From contig NZ_JACXXJ020000004.1 in the NCBI RefSeq assembly GCF_014926405.1, forward strand, positions 556,735-620,734: a DNA stretch of 64,000 bases, in the 5' to 3' direction. This stretch comes from Agrobacterium vitis. GTDB taxonomy: Bacteria > Pseudomonadota > Alphaproteobacteria > Rhizobiales > Rhizobiaceae. A program made the position numbers and the translations under genes. The notes under the pieces are model-generated. The model had not been told where the DNA came from. It did not search any database and saw only the letters and a list, made by a program, of their open reading frames with translations. Positions 9,327 through 18,927 of this stretch are shown here, piece after piece (position 1 is the stretch's first letter; every line of letters begins with the position of its first letter).

Positions 9327-10400
9327 ATGAAATCTGCCTTTCTTTTGCGTATCGCAACCAGCCTTGGTCTGCTGGCGCTTGTATCCGGCCCTTTGCAGGC
9401 GGCAGACCCTCTGGTGATCCATGTGGGCTACGCGGCCATCGGTGTCGATAATCGTCCCTTTGCCGAGGGAACATCGGCGGCCACAGCCCGCGCTGGCGAA
9501 TATCTCGAAAAAGAATTCGCCAATGATCCGAACGTCAAGATCGAATGGACGTTTTTCAAGGGTGCGGGACCAGCTGTGAATGAAGGCTTTGCCAACAACC
9601 AGCTGGATTTTGCCTATCAGGGCGATTTGCCTGCCATTATTGGCCGCGCCAATGGTCTGAAAACCAAATTTTTGCTGGCAAGTGGCGCTAGAAAGCCGCT
9701 GTACCTGGCTGTTGCCAAAGGATCGGGGATCAAAACGGTTGAAGAGCTGAAAGGCAAAAAAGTCGCTTATCAACGCGGCACCAATGGCCATCTTGCTGCC
9801 GTCAAGATTCTGGAAGCCCATGGACTGAAAGAGCGCGATGTGCAGGTGAACAATCTGGATAGCGCAGGCACGGTTGCTGCCCTGACCAGCAAAGATATCG
9901 ATGCTGCCTTTGGTGATACGGCCTTGATCAATCTGGCCGCCAATGGTTCTGCCGAGATTGTTTACACCACCAAGGGCGATGATCCGCGCTTTGGCCGCAA
10001 CGCCGGCATTGTGGCACGCGAAGCCTTTATCGATGCCCATCCCGAGATCACCCAGAAGGTGGTGGATGCCTTTGTGAAAGCCGCCAAATGGTCGTCGGAT
10101 GAGCCAAACCGCACAGCCCTTTTTGAGCTGTGGCACAAATCCGGCACGCCCGTGCCTATCCTTGAAGACTATTTCAGCAATGACACTTTGGCCTATCGCA
10201 ACGCGCCACTGCTCGATGAACTGCTGATTTCGCAATACAAGGAGCAGGCGGCTAAAAGCAAAGAATTTGGCTTGATCCGCCGCGATGTCGATCTGAATGG
10301 CTGGTTTGAGCCGAAATATCTCAACAACTCGTTTGAACGCCTTGGCCTGAAAACCTTCTGGCAAGCCTATGGTGCTGATGGCAAGCCGAACGCTTCCTGA
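9327..10400 (+). CDS. Aliphatic sulfonate-type ABC binding protein (SsuA-like)
   Basis: A 357-residue periplasmic binding protein of the NMT1/SsuA fold. ATG 9327 lies six bases behind GGAG; TTG 9324 is a less likely start. A Sec signal peptide ends near LQAADPLVIHVG. Fold marks include NNQLDFAYQGDLPAIIGRANGLKTKFLLASG, VEELKGKKVAYQRGTNGHLAAVKILEAHGL and ALTSKDIDAAFGDTALINLAANG, the two-lobed pattern of sulfonate receptors. It delivers ligand to the two permeases encoded downstream. Confidence 0.87.
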   Translation: MKSAFLLRIATSLGLLALVSGPLQAADPLVIHVGYAAIGVDNRPFAEGTSAATARAGEYLEKEFANDPNVKIEWTFFKGAGPAVNEGFANNQLDFAYQGDLPAIIGRANGLKTKFLLASGARKPLYLAVAKGSGIKTVEELKGKKVAYQRGTNGHLAAVKILEAHGLKERDVQVNNLDSAGTVAALTSKDIDAAFGDTALINLAANGSAEIVYTTKGDDPRFGRNAGIVAREAFIDAHPEITQKVVDAFVKAAKWSSDEPNRTALFELWHKSGTPVPILEDYFSNDTLAYRNAPLLDELLISQYKEQAAKSKEFGLIRRDVDLNGWFEPKYLNNSFERLGLKTFWQAYGADGKPNAS

Positions 10401-10422
10401 CCATTGAACGGAGACGCGAACA

Positions 10423-11241
10423 ATGGCGAAAGTTGCAGAACTTCTGGTTCCCCACACGGGAACAAGACAGATCAGAATTCCAAAGAGTGCCACATCGCTC
10501 TTGCTGGCACTGGTGCTGCCACTCGCCCTCCTGTTGCTCTGGTGGCTAACCTCTGTTCAGGGGTGGCTGCCAGAACAAATTTTACCCGCACCCCGCTATG
10601 TCTATGAAACAGCCAGCAATCTGATTGGCGATGGCGAATTGCTTTATCACACTGGCGTCAGCCTGCGGCGCGTCGTCATTGGCTTTACCATCGGGGCCAG
10701 TCTTGGCCTGTCGCTTGGCGTGCTGATGGGCCTATCCCCCCGTGCCGAGGATTATATCAAGCCGCTGTTTCTGGCGCTTGCGCAAATCCCAACGCTGGGC
10801 TGGATTCCCCTGCTGATGCTGCTGGTGGGCATTGAAGAAACGCTGAAAATTATCATCATCGCCAAGGGCGCGTTTGTGCCTGTGACGCTCAATACATTTT
10901 CCGGCATCCGCAATGTTTCTGTGAAATATCGTGAGGTTGGCCGCAGTTTTCGCTTCAGCCCCTGGCAGGAACTGCGGCTAATTGTGCTGCCCGCTGCCGC
11001 ACCAACCATTTTCACCGGCATTCGCTATGGCCTGACCAATGGATGGACCTCTCTGGTGGGGGTTGAACTGCTGGCATCATCCGAAGGGCTTGGCTATTTG
11101 CTGGTCTGGGGTCGGCAAATGTTCTGGCTGGATACGGTGATTGTGGCCATGGTGGTGATCGGGTTGGTTGGTTTTATCATGGATCGAGGCCTGAGGCGCA
11201 CCGAAACCTTGCTGCAACGCTGGAAGCAGGAGGAGGCGTGA
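10423..11241 (+). CDS. ABC transporter permease, SsuC type (first of two)
   Basis: A 272-residue inner-membrane permease with an N-terminal helix (LALVLPLALLLLWWLTS), the SVQGWLPEQILPAPRYVYETA periplasmic segment and the EAA-loop region VKYREVGRSFRFSPWQELRLIVLPAAAPTIFTGIRYGLTNGWTSLVGVELLASSEGLGYLL. ATG 10423 follows GGAGA. A second SsuC-like gene follows almost immediately, so this importer probably uses a heterodimer rather than the SsuC homodimer of Escherichia coli. Confidence 0.88.
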   Translation: MAKVAELLVPHTGTRQIRIPKSATSLLLALVLPLALLLLWWLTSVQGWLPEQILPAPRYVYETASNLIGDGELLYHTGVSLRRVVIGFTIGASLGLSLGVLMGLSPRAEDYIKPLFLALAQIPTLGWIPLLMLLVGIEETLKIIIIAKGAFVPVTLNTFSGIRNVSVKYREVGRSFRFSPWQELRLIVLPAAAPTIFTGIRYGLTNGWTSLVGVELLASSEGLGYLLVWGRQMFWLDTVIVAMVVIGLVGFIMDRGLRRTETLLQRWKQEEA

Positions 11242-11243
11242 TC

Positions 11244-12029
11244 ATGGCCCATATTTCCTCCTCCCATTCTGCCGTGAACTGGACCCGTGTTCGGCGTGGT
11301 TTAGTTCTGCCTTTGCTTTTGCTGCTGATCTGGGAGGTTTCCAGCCGCGCCCATCTGGTCGATCCGCGTTTTCTGCCCAGTCTAGAAGAGGTGGCGCACA
11401 CGGCAAAGCGCGAGATTCTGGACAACGGCCTTGTGGGAGAACTCGGTGCCAGCCTGCTGCGCAATCTCTCGGGTTTTGGCATTGGTGCCGTGCTGGGTAT
11501 CAGCTTTGGCACGCTTGTGGCTCTGACAAAACTTGGCGAACGGCTGGTGATGCCAACCTTCAACGGGCTGAAACAGATTTCTCTGCTGGCGTGGATTCCG
11601 CTGATTTCCATCTGGTTCGGCTTTGGCGAACAGGCAAAAATCGTCTTTGTTGCGCTGGCGGCCTTTATCCCCATTGCTCTCAATACATTTGACGGCATCC
11701 GTCAGGTGCCGCGTGATTTGATCGAGGTTGGGCGTGCGCTGCGGTTATCGCCACGCCAGCGGATTACCACCATTTACCTGCCCTCCGCCTTGCCGATGAT
11801 TGCCACTGGCGTTCACCTTGGCCTGATTTATTCCTGGCTGGCCACGGTGGGTGCGGAGTATTTTCTGGCCGTTGGGCCCGGCATTGGCGGATTGGTGATT
11901 GCCGGACGCGAACGTTTTGATATGTCGCTGGTGATGGTCGGCGTCATCATTCTGGGGCTGGTTGGCTTTATATTCAATCGTCTCGCCTCTGCCCTTGAAA
12001 CACATCTGTTGCGTTGGCGGGTCAACTGA
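11244..12029 (+). CDS. ABC transporter permease, SsuC type (second of two)
   Basis: A 261-residue permease related to the one upstream, with HLVDPRFLPSLEEVAHTAKREI, the coupling segment VPRDLIEVGRALRLSPRQRITTIYLPSALPMIATGVHLGLIYSWLATVGAEYFLA and about six membrane segments. A GTG at 11238 overlaps the upstream stop, but AGGAGG (11231-11236) is spaced seven bases from ATG 11244, which I prefer. It is probably the partner subunit of the preceding permease. Confidence 0.88.
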   Translation: MAHISSSHSAVNWTRVRRGLVLPLLLLLIWEVSSRAHLVDPRFLPSLEEVAHTAKREILDNGLVGELGASLLRNLSGFGIGAVLGISFGTLVALTKLGERLVMPTFNGLKQISLLAWIPLISIWFGFGEQAKIVFVALAAFIPIALNTFDGIRQVPRDLIEVGRALRLSPRQRITTIYLPSALPMIATGVHLGLIYSWLATVGAEYFLAVGPGIGGLVIAGRERFDMSLVMVGVIILGLVGFIFNRLASALETHLLRWRVN

Positions 12030-12071
12030 CACCATCATGCTGCGAATGGCATTTTCCGGAGACGTGCTGAT

Positions 12072-13403
12072 ATGACAACACAGAAACAATTGCATCTGGG
12101 TGCGTTCATGCGTCCGGTCAGCCTCCACACGGGTGCTTGGCGCTATCCGGGAGCCTTTCCCGATGCCAATTTCAATTTTAGCCATATCGTGTCTTTTGCG
12201 CAAAAGCTTGAAGCGGCAAAATTCGATGCGTTTTTCATGGCTGATCATCTGGCTGTGCTCAACATGCCGGTGGAGGCGCTCAAACGCAGCCACACCGTCA
12301 CCTCGTTTGAGCCTTTCACGCTGTTATCCGCTTTAGCCGCTCTCACCAGTCATATTGGTCTTGTGGCGACAGCCTCCAGCACATTTGAAGAGCCTTACCA
12401 CCTTGCCCGCCGCTTTGCCTCGCTTGATCATATCAGCGGTGGCCGGGCAGGATGGAACATTGTCACCACCGCCAACCCCGATTCTGCCTTGAATTTTGGT
12501 CGCGATGCCCATGTCGAACACGGCGAACGCTATGAACGGGCGCGAGAATTCTATGATGTTGTCACCGGCCTTTGGGACAGTTTTGCAGATGACGCCTTCA
12601 CCCGTGATGTCGAGAGCGGTCAGTTTTTTGACCCTGATAAAATGCATGTGCTCGACCACAAGGGCGCTGAACTCTCCGTGCGTGGACCACTGAACATTGC
12701 CCGCCCCCCGCAGGGATGGCCGGTGATTGTCCAGGCCGGTCAATCGGAGCCTGGGCGTCAGCTTGCCGCAGAAACCGCCGAAGTGGTGTTTTGCGCGCCG
12801 CGCGATCTGGCCGCCGGCAAGGCGCTCTACGCCGACATCAAAGGCCGGATGGGCAAGATTGGTCGCAATCCCGATCATCTGAAAATTCTGCCTGCCGCCT
12901 TCATCATCATCGGTGACAGCGTGGAAGAAGCCCGTGCAAAACGGCAGAAGCTGGACAGTCTTGTGCATTACGATAGTGCGATCGCCTCGCTGTCGATTTC
13001 GCTTGGGCATGATGTTTCCGGGCTCGACCCCGATCAGCCGCTGCCAGAGATTCCAGACACCAATGCCAGCAAATCCAGCCGCGAACAGGTGCTCAAACTG
13101 GCCCGCGAAGAAGGTTTGAGCGTGCGCCAACTTGCCCAGCGCTATGGTGGTTACGCCGGTCTTGCCTTTGTCGGCACCGCCGCAAGTGTCGCTGAAGACA
13201 TGGCCGAGTGGTTGCAGGAACATGGCTCGGATGGCTTCAATGTGGTCTTCCCCTATTTGCCGCAGGGGCTGGATGACGTGGTGGAAAAACTGGTGCCTGA
13301 GCTGCAACGTCAGGGGCTTTTCCGCAAGGATTATCAAGGTGTAACCCTGCGTGACAATCTCGGCCTGCCCCGGCCGGAAAACCGGTTTTTCTCAGGCGCA
13401 TGA
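12072..13403 (+). CDS. LLM-class flavin-dependent monooxygenase (NtaA/SnaA/DszA family)
   Basis: A 443-residue luciferase-like monooxygenase with the canonical family start (QKQLHLGAFMRPVSLHTGAWRYP), FDAFFMADHLAV near residue 55, HIGLVATASSTFEEPYHLARRFASLDHISGGRAGWNIVTT at about 95-135, and the C-terminal LVPELQRQGLFRKDYQGVTLRDNLGLPRPENRF. Known members act on aminopolycarboxylates, sulfones (DszA) and pristinamycin intermediates using FMNH2 from a reductase. Its place behind an Ssu-like importer favours an organosulfur substrate. GGAGA precedes ATG 12072. Confidence 0.9.
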   Translation: MTTQKQLHLGAFMRPVSLHTGAWRYPGAFPDANFNFSHIVSFAQKLEAAKFDAFFMADHLAVLNMPVEALKRSHTVTSFEPFTLLSALAALTSHIGLVATASSTFEEPYHLARRFASLDHISGGRAGWNIVTTANPDSALNFGRDAHVEHGERYERAREFYDVVTGLWDSFADDAFTRDVESGQFFDPDKMHVLDHKGAELSVRGPLNIARPPQGWPVIVQAGQSEPGRQLAAETAEVVFCAPRDLAAGKALYADIKGRMGKIGRNPDHLKILPAAFIIIGDSVEEARAKRQKLDSLVHYDSAIASLSISLGHDVSGLDPDQPLPEIPDTNASKSSREQVLKLAREEGLSVRQLAQRYGGYAGLAFVGTAASVAEDMAEWLQEHGSDGFNVVFPYLPQGLDDVVEKLVPELQRQGLFRKDYQGVTLRDNLGLPRPENRFFSGA

Positions 13404-13618
13404 TCGACTGTTCTGAACAACGGTCGGCAATTGCGTTTTCGAGAATGGAATAACACAACCAAGCCGAGACAGAGCAGGATCAATTCCTAAACCGTGACAG
13501 GAAAGCACAAAACAACCTTATAAATACACATAAACTATATATTTTATCATCAATTAACCTCTTGGCTTTCACGGGACATGGCATCCCTGCACTGTCCCTC
13601 ACCCTGATGGAGTTATTG
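13404..13618 (+). promoter_or_regulatory. Intergenic leader with TATATATTTT box
   Basis: A 215-base gap upstream of the third operon. Its second half is AT-rich and includes TATATATTTT at 13536-13545, 83 bases before ATG 13619. The same ten bases occur at 26178-26187 and 43646-43655, each time near the start of a binding-protein gene. No clear sigma70 pair was chosen. Confidence 0.35.
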
Positions 13619-15204
13619 ATGATCAAATCGCATATTGCGGGCCTTGCTGCCGCATTTCTCGGCCTTTCCCTGTTGGCAACAACGGCAGATGCAGCCACCC
13701 TTCGCTGGGCGCGCGCGTCGGACGCACTGACACTGGACCCAAATGCGCAAAATGATGGCGTCACGGGTGCATTGCTGGACCAGATCTATGACACGCTGGT
13801 GACCCGCGATGCAAAGGGGGCGCTGGAGCCACGGCTTGCGACCGAATGGAAGGTCAAGGATGGCGCACCGGCAACCTGGGTGTTTACCATCCGCAAGAGC
13901 GTCAAGTTTCATGACGGTTCCGCCCTGACCGCAGAGGATGTGGTGTTTTCCATCAACCGCGCCCGCTCGGACAAATCCAAGCTGCGGCAATTGCATGCCG
14001 ATGTGGTGGATGTAAAAGCAGCTGGCGATGACAAGGTTGAGGTGACGCTGCGCGCGCCCAACCTGATCTATCCCAACAACCTGACAGGCACCGATATTCT
14101 CAGCAAAAGCTGGGCTGAAAAGAACAATGCGGTGGAGGTGCAGGATGCCGCAGCCTCCAAAGACAACTTTGCTGTACGCAACGCCAACGGCAGCGGACCC
14201 TATATTCTGAAATCCCGTGAAGTGGGTGTCCGCACCGTACTAGAAGCCAACCCGGCCTATTGGGGTGAGAAAAATCAGGGTGTTACGGAAATCGTCTACA
14301 CACCGATTGCTGACAACGCCACCCGCATTGCTGCGTTACTCTCTGGCGAAGTGGATTTTGTGCAGGATGTGCCTGTGCAAGATATTGAGCGCCTGAAGAA
14401 AACATCCGGCGTCAAACTGCTGACTGCCCCGGAAAATCGATCGATCTTCTTAGGCTATCGCTTGGACAAGGCCCCTCTTGCATCGTCGAATGCCAAGGAC
14501 AAGAACCCGTTGAGCGACCTGCGCGTGCGCGAAGCCTTTGATCTGGCGATTGACCGCGAAGCCCTGAAAACCGTGGTGCTGCGCGGCAATTCCGTGCCAA
14601 CCGGCATTATTGTTCCCCCCTTCGTGCATGGCTGGACCCCGGCGCTGGATACTTATTCCAAGCCCGACATCGCCAAAGCAAAAGCGCTGCTGACAGAAGC
14701 TGGCTATCCGGACGGCTTCACCATCACGCTGGACACGCCCAACAACCGCTATGTCAATGACGAGGCGATTTCGCAAGCCGTTGTCGGTTTTCTGGGTCGC
14801 ATTGGCGTGAAGGTCACGCTGGCGTCGCGGCCCTTCACCCAGCATTCACCACTGCTGGCAGACCGGAAGTCCGATTTCTTCCTCTACGGCTGGGGTGTTC
14901 CGACCTATGATAGCGCCTATAATTTCAACGACCTGATCCATTCGCCAATGATCACTATGGGGCGTGGAATGCCACCTATTTCTCGGATGCCGCCATTGAT
15001 GCGAAAATCGAATCTCTGGGAACAGAAGTAGATGTCGCCAAGCGGGATAAAACCATCTCTGAGCTTTGGACCTATGTGAAGGACCAGAATCTTTATCTGC
15101 CGCTGCACAATCAGATCATTGCCTGGGCTGTGCGCGACGGCTTTGGTCTTGAAATTCCAACCAACAACACACCCCGGTTTAACCGCTTCACCACAGGCAG
15201 TTAA
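13619..15204 (+). pseudogene. Frameshifted family-5 ABC substrate-binding protein
   Basis: A Dpp/Opp-like periplasmic receptor of about 527 residues if the frame is restored. ATG 13619 lies eight bases behind GGAG and begins a Sec signal peptide (IKSHIAGLAAAFLGLSLLATTADA). The mature region has TLRWARASDALTLDPNAQNDG and PYILKSREVGVRTVLEANPAYWGEKN. The first frame runs to TAG 15029-15031 and ends in an out-of-character tail after DLIHSP. From about 14947 another frame continues the family C-terminus (NDHYGAWNATYFSDAAIDAKI...LYLPLHNQIIAWAVRDG) to TAA 15202. The shift equals loss of one base near 14942-14947. It may be a true mutation or a sequencing error; the rest of the operon is intact. Confidence 0.85.
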
Positions 15205-15214
15205 CCCGCGTCAC

Positions 15215-15292
15215 CCCGCCCGATGCGGCGGGATGGCCTTGCGATAGAGTGAATTAACAGCGCCGAGCGGTTTCTCAAACGCGCGGCGCTGT
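15215..15292 (+). terminator. Two hairpins between the binding-protein gene and its permeases
   Basis: CCCGCC (15215-15220) pairs with GGCGGG (15227-15232), and ACAGCGCCG (15257-15265) pairs with CGGCGCTGT (15284-15292). Neither is followed by a T run. Such intercistronic stems often stabilise the receptor mRNA or reduce read-through into the permease genes. Confidence 0.5.
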
Positions 15293-15310
15293 ATGATTGG
15301 ATAGGGATGC

Positions 15311-16291
15311 ATGGCAGGTTTTATTCTCAGACGGTTTTTTCAATCCATAGGCGTCATGCTGGCGGTGGCGCTGATTGCCTTTGCCGTGATCCGCTATGTT
15401 GGCGATCCCTTGGAATCGCTGACCAGTCAGGAAACTCGGCTGGATGAAAGGGTTGAACTCAAGGCGCGGCTTGGCTTGGACCAGCCCGTGCCCATCCAAT
15501 TTCTCACCTTTCTCAAACGCGGCATCAGCGGCGATTTCGGCACGTCCTATAAGCAGCAAGAGCCCGTGACCCGGATGATTTTTGAAAGATTGCCCGCCAC
15601 ACTGGAGCTTGCCACCGCATCCAGCCTGATTGCGCTGCTGTTTGGCGGTCTTTTCGGCGTTTATTGTGCTTTGCGGCCCAAGGGCGTTTTGACCCATGCG
15701 ATCATGACACTGTCGCTGGTAGGCGTATCGCTGCCCACGTTTTTGATCGGCATTGGCCTGATCGCAGTCTTTTCCGTGCAGCTTGGCTGGCTGCCGTCTT
15801 TTGGGCGCGGTGAAACGGTCAAGCTAGGCTGGTGGACTACGGGCCTTTTGACCCTTTCGGGTTGGCGCTCGCTGATCTTGCCTGCCATCACCCTGTCGCT
15901 CTTTCAGATGACCATGCTGATGCGGCTGATCCGGGCCGAAATGCTGGAAGTGCTGCGGCAGGATTATATCCGCTTTGCCCGCGCCAGGGGCCTGTCACGC
16001 CGCAGCATCCACTTTGGTCATGCTTTGAAAAATACGCTAGTGCCCGTCATCACCGTCGCAGGTCTGCAATTTGGCTCAGTCATCGCCTTTGCCGTGGTGA
16101 CCGAGACGGTGTTTCAATGGCCGGGTGTTGGCTCACTGTTCATCAATTCGGTGCAGTCGGTGGATGTGCCGGTGATGGCGGCCTATCTGGTGTTTATCTC
16201 AGCTCTGTTTGTGCTCATCAATCTGATTGTTGATGGCCTCTATTACGCCGTCGATCCGCGTTTGCGGATTGTGCGCACTGGCACGGAGTGA
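15311..16291 (+). CDS. ABC transporter permease, DppB type
   Basis: A 326-residue permease with the DppB layout: ILRRFFQSIGVMLAVALIAFAVIRYVGDPLESL at the N-terminus, LGLDQPVPIQFLTFLKRGISGDFGTSY in the periplasmic loop, and QDYIRFARARGLSRRSIHFGHALKNTLVPVITVAGLQFGSVIAFAVVTETVFQWPGVG in the coupling region. It forms the membrane channel with the next gene product; its receptor gene upstream carries a frameshift. Confidence 0.9.
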   Translation: MAGFILRRFFQSIGVMLAVALIAFAVIRYVGDPLESLTSQETRLDERVELKARLGLDQPVPIQFLTFLKRGISGDFGTSYKQQEPVTRMIFERLPATLELATASSLIALLFGGLFGVYCALRPKGVLTHAIMTLSLVGVSLPTFLIGIGLIAVFSVQLGWLPSFGRGETVKLGWWTTGLLTLSGWRSLILPAITLSLFQMTMLMRLIRAEMLEVLRQDYIRFARARGLSRRSIHFGHALKNTLVPVITVAGLQFGSVIAFAVVTETVFQWPGVGSLFINSVQSVDVPVMAAYLVFISALFVLINLIVDGLYYAVDPRLRIVRTGTE

Positions 16292-16295
16292 TGCC

Positions 16296-17222
16296 ATGAC
16301 CACCCAAACCCTTCTCGATTCTTCCAAACGCCGCAGGTGGCGCAGCATTTCCCCGGTCACCATCTTGGCGGGTGGCCTGGCCATTGTGCTGGTGCTGGCT
16401 GCTTTGTTTGCCCCGCTTCTTGCCCCCTATGATCCGTTCAATCCAGCAACGCTGGATTTGATGGATGGCATGACACCGCCCATGGCTGCCAATGCCTTCA
16501 GCGGCATGGTATTTTGGCTGGGTACCGATAATCAGGGCCGCGATATTCTCTCGTCCATTCTCTATGGCAGCCGCGTCTCCTTGCTGGTTGCCTTTTCCGC
16601 CACGCTTTTATCGCTGGCCTTGGGTGTTGGTGCGGGGCTAATCAGCGGTTACGCAGGCAATGCCGTGGATGCCGTGATCATGCGCATTGCCGATGCACAG
16701 CTAACCTTTCCCACCATTCTTGTCGCGCTGCTGATCTTCGGCATCGCCCACGGCATCATTCCAGCGTCACAGCAGGAACAAGCCGCCGTGTGGATTTTGA
16801 TTTTTGCCATCGGCTTTTCCAACTGGCCCCAATTTGCCCGCACCGTGCGCGGGGCGGTGCTGGTGGAAAAACGCAAGGATTATGTTGCAGCGGCAAAATT
16901 AATCGGCGTCAGCCGCACCCGTATTTTGCTCACGCATATCCTACCCAATATTGCGGGACCGGTTCTGGTGATTGCCACCATTGGGCTGGCGCTTGCTGTC
17001 ATTGAAGAGGCAACCCTGTCCTATCTTGGTGTTGGCGTGCCGCCCACGCGGCCATCGCTGGGCACGTTGATCCGCATTGGTCAGCAATTCCTGTTTTCCG
17101 GGGAATGGTGGATCATTGGCTTTCCGGCCGCGACGCTGGTTCTGCTGGCCCTCTCCGTCAATCTGTTGGGAGACCGCCTGCGCGACGCGCTCAACCCGCG
17201 CCTGAGGAACAATCGCCGATGA
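16296..17222 (+). CDS. ABC transporter permease, DppC type
   Basis: A 308-residue permease. ATG 16296 has GGAG in the preceding gene's last codons; an open frame upstream of it only overlaps the DppB-type gene. Marks are FWLGTDNQGRDILSSILYGSRVSLLV, ARTVRGAVLVEKRKDYVAAAKLIGVSRTRILLTHILPN and EEATLSYLGVGVPPTRPSLGTLIRIGQQFL. The stop overlaps the next start (ATGA). Confidence 0.9.
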   Translation: MTTQTLLDSSKRRRWRSISPVTILAGGLAIVLVLAALFAPLLAPYDPFNPATLDLMDGMTPPMAANAFSGMVFWLGTDNQGRDILSSILYGSRVSLLVAFSATLLSLALGVGAGLISGYAGNAVDAVIMRIADAQLTFPTILVALLIFGIAHGIIPASQQEQAAVWILIFAIGFSNWPQFARTVRGAVLVEKRKDYVAAAKLIGVSRTRILLTHILPNIAGPVLVIATIGLALAVIEEATLSYLGVGVPPTRPSLGTLIRIGQQFLFSGEWWIIGFPAATLVLLALSVNLLGDRLRDALNPRLRNNRR

Positions 17223-18916
17223 GCCTAACTTTGAGCAAGACACCACCCGTTCTGCACATCAACAGCCTGAGCGTGGATTTCCACGGCCCTAGCGGCACCT
17301 TCCGTGCCGTCGATGACCTCTCACTAACCATTGCGCCTGGCGAAGTGCTGGGCGTGATTGGTGAATCCGGGGCTGGCAAATCCATGACCGGGGCTGCGAT
17401 CATCGGCCTGATTGATCCGCCCGGACGCATCTCCTCCGGCGAAATCCACCTGCAAGGTGAGCGGATTGATAACCTCAGCGATAAGGCGCTGGAAAGCTTG
17501 CGCGGACGGCGGATCGGCACAGTGTTTCAAGACCCGCTGGTCAGCCTCAATCCGCTTTACACCATTGGTCAGCAGCTGATTGAAACCATCCGTCGCCATC
17601 TGCCGCTGGATCAAGCGGGCGCGCGGCACAGGGCGATAGACCTGTTGCGGGAAGTGGGTATTGATGAGCCAGCACGGCGGCTGGATGCCTATCCGCATGA
17701 GTTTTCCGGTGGCATGCGCCAACGGGTGGTGATTGCGCTGGCCGTGGCCGCCGACCCCGACCTGTTGATTGCCGACGAGCCGACCTCCGCATTGGATGTT
17801 TCCGTGCAGGCGCAGATTATTGCGTTGCTCAAGTCTCTGTGCCAGCGGCGCGGGCTTGCCGTTCTGCTGATCACCCACGATATGGGCGTGGTGGCGGATA
17901 TCGCCAACCGTGTGGTGGTGATGCACAAGGGCAGAATTGTGGAAAGCGGGCCAGTGGCTGAGGTGATTGGCGATCCGAAGAATGATTACACCCGAGCGTT
18001 GATTGCCGCCATTCCCTCGGTTCGGCGCAAGAACACACGGCTCCCGGCAGCATCTGCCAAGGGAGAACTGGTTAAGGTGGAGGGATTGATCCGCGATTTT
18101 GCCCTTCCGGGTGGCCGTGGCCTGCCGTTTTTTGGCAAAAATCGAGGGCAGCGCAGTCTTCGTGCCGTCAATGATGTCAGTTTTTCGATTGGCGAGAGCC
18201 AGACTTTTGCGTTGGTGGGTGAATCCGGCTCTGGCAAATCCACCATCGCCCGTATTGTCGTGGGCCTTCTCGGCGCGCAATCGGGCAAGGTGACAATCGG
18301 CGGCACAGTGTTGGGGGTAGATAAAGCTCCAGCCCTGAAAGGTGCTGTGCAAATGATCTTTCAAGATCCCTATGCCAGCCTCAACAGCCGTTGGCGCGTT
18401 AATGATATCATTGCCGAACCGATCAGAACCCTTGGACTTGAAAAAGACAATCGGGTGATTGAGCAGCGCGTTGCTGACCTTCTTGAAAAAGTGCGGCTTG
18501 ATCCCGATGCGCGGAGCCGCTTTCCCCATGAGTTCTCCGGCGGCCAACGCCAGCGCATCGCCATTGCCCGCGCCCTTGCCAGCCGCCCGCGCTTCATTGT
18601 TTGTGATGAGCCAACCTCGGCACTGGACGTGTCTGTGCAAGCGCAAGTGCTGGAGTTGATGGCCAGCCTGCAAGCAGAATTCGGCCTGACCTATCTGCTG
18701 ATCAGCCATAATCTGGCTGTCGTGCGGCAAATGGCGGATCGGGTTGGGGTTTTGAAAAACGGTGTTCTGGTGGAGGAAGGCGCGGTTGAGGAGGTGTTCG
18801 AACGTCCTCAGCATGACTACACCCGAATGTTAATCGCAGCCGTCCCCGATATCGATGATATTGTCGTGCCATCAACGGACACCAAAACACGTTACAACGC
18901 CTTATCCGATCATTGA
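17219..18916 (+). CDS. Fused DppD-DppF type ABC ATPase
   Basis: A 565-residue double ABC ATPase. The start at ATG 17219 (MSLTLSKTPPV) overlaps the upstream stop. Domain 1 has [26 protein letters not shown] and LLIADEPTSALD; domain 2 has GESGSGKSTIARI, FSGGQRQRIAIARAL and FIVCDEPTSALD. The linker (about 270-320) holds the family tail DYTRALIAAIPSV. It energises the DppB/DppC-type pair encoded immediately before it. Confidence 0.92.
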   Translation: MSLTLSKTPPVLHINSLSVDFHGPSGTFRAVDDLSLTIAPGEVLGVIGESGAGKSMTGAAIIGLIDPPGRISSGEIHLQGERIDNLSDKALESLRGRRIGTVFQDPLVSLNPLYTIGQQLIETIRRHLPLDQAGARHRAIDLLREVGIDEPARRLDAYPHEFSGGMRQRVVIALAVAADPDLLIADEPTSALDVSVQAQIIALLKSLCQRRGLAVLLITHDMGVVADIANRVVVMHKGRIVESGPVAEVIGDPKNDYTRALIAAIPSVRRKNTRLPAASAKGELVKVEGLIRDFALPGGRGLPFFGKNRGQRSLRAVNDVSFSIGESQTFALVGESGSGKSTIARIVVGLLGAQSGKVTIGGTVLGVDKAPALKGAVQMIFQDPYASLNSRWRVNDIIAEPIRTLGLEKDNRVIEQRVADLLEKVRLDPDARSRFPHEFSGGQRQRIAIARALASRPRFIVCDEPTSALDVSVQAQVLELMASLQAEFGLTYLLISHNLAVVRQMADRVGVLKNGVLVEEGAVEEVFERPQHDYTRMLIAAVPDIDDIVVPSTDTKTRYNALSDH

Positions 18917-18927
18917 AAGGAAAAACC

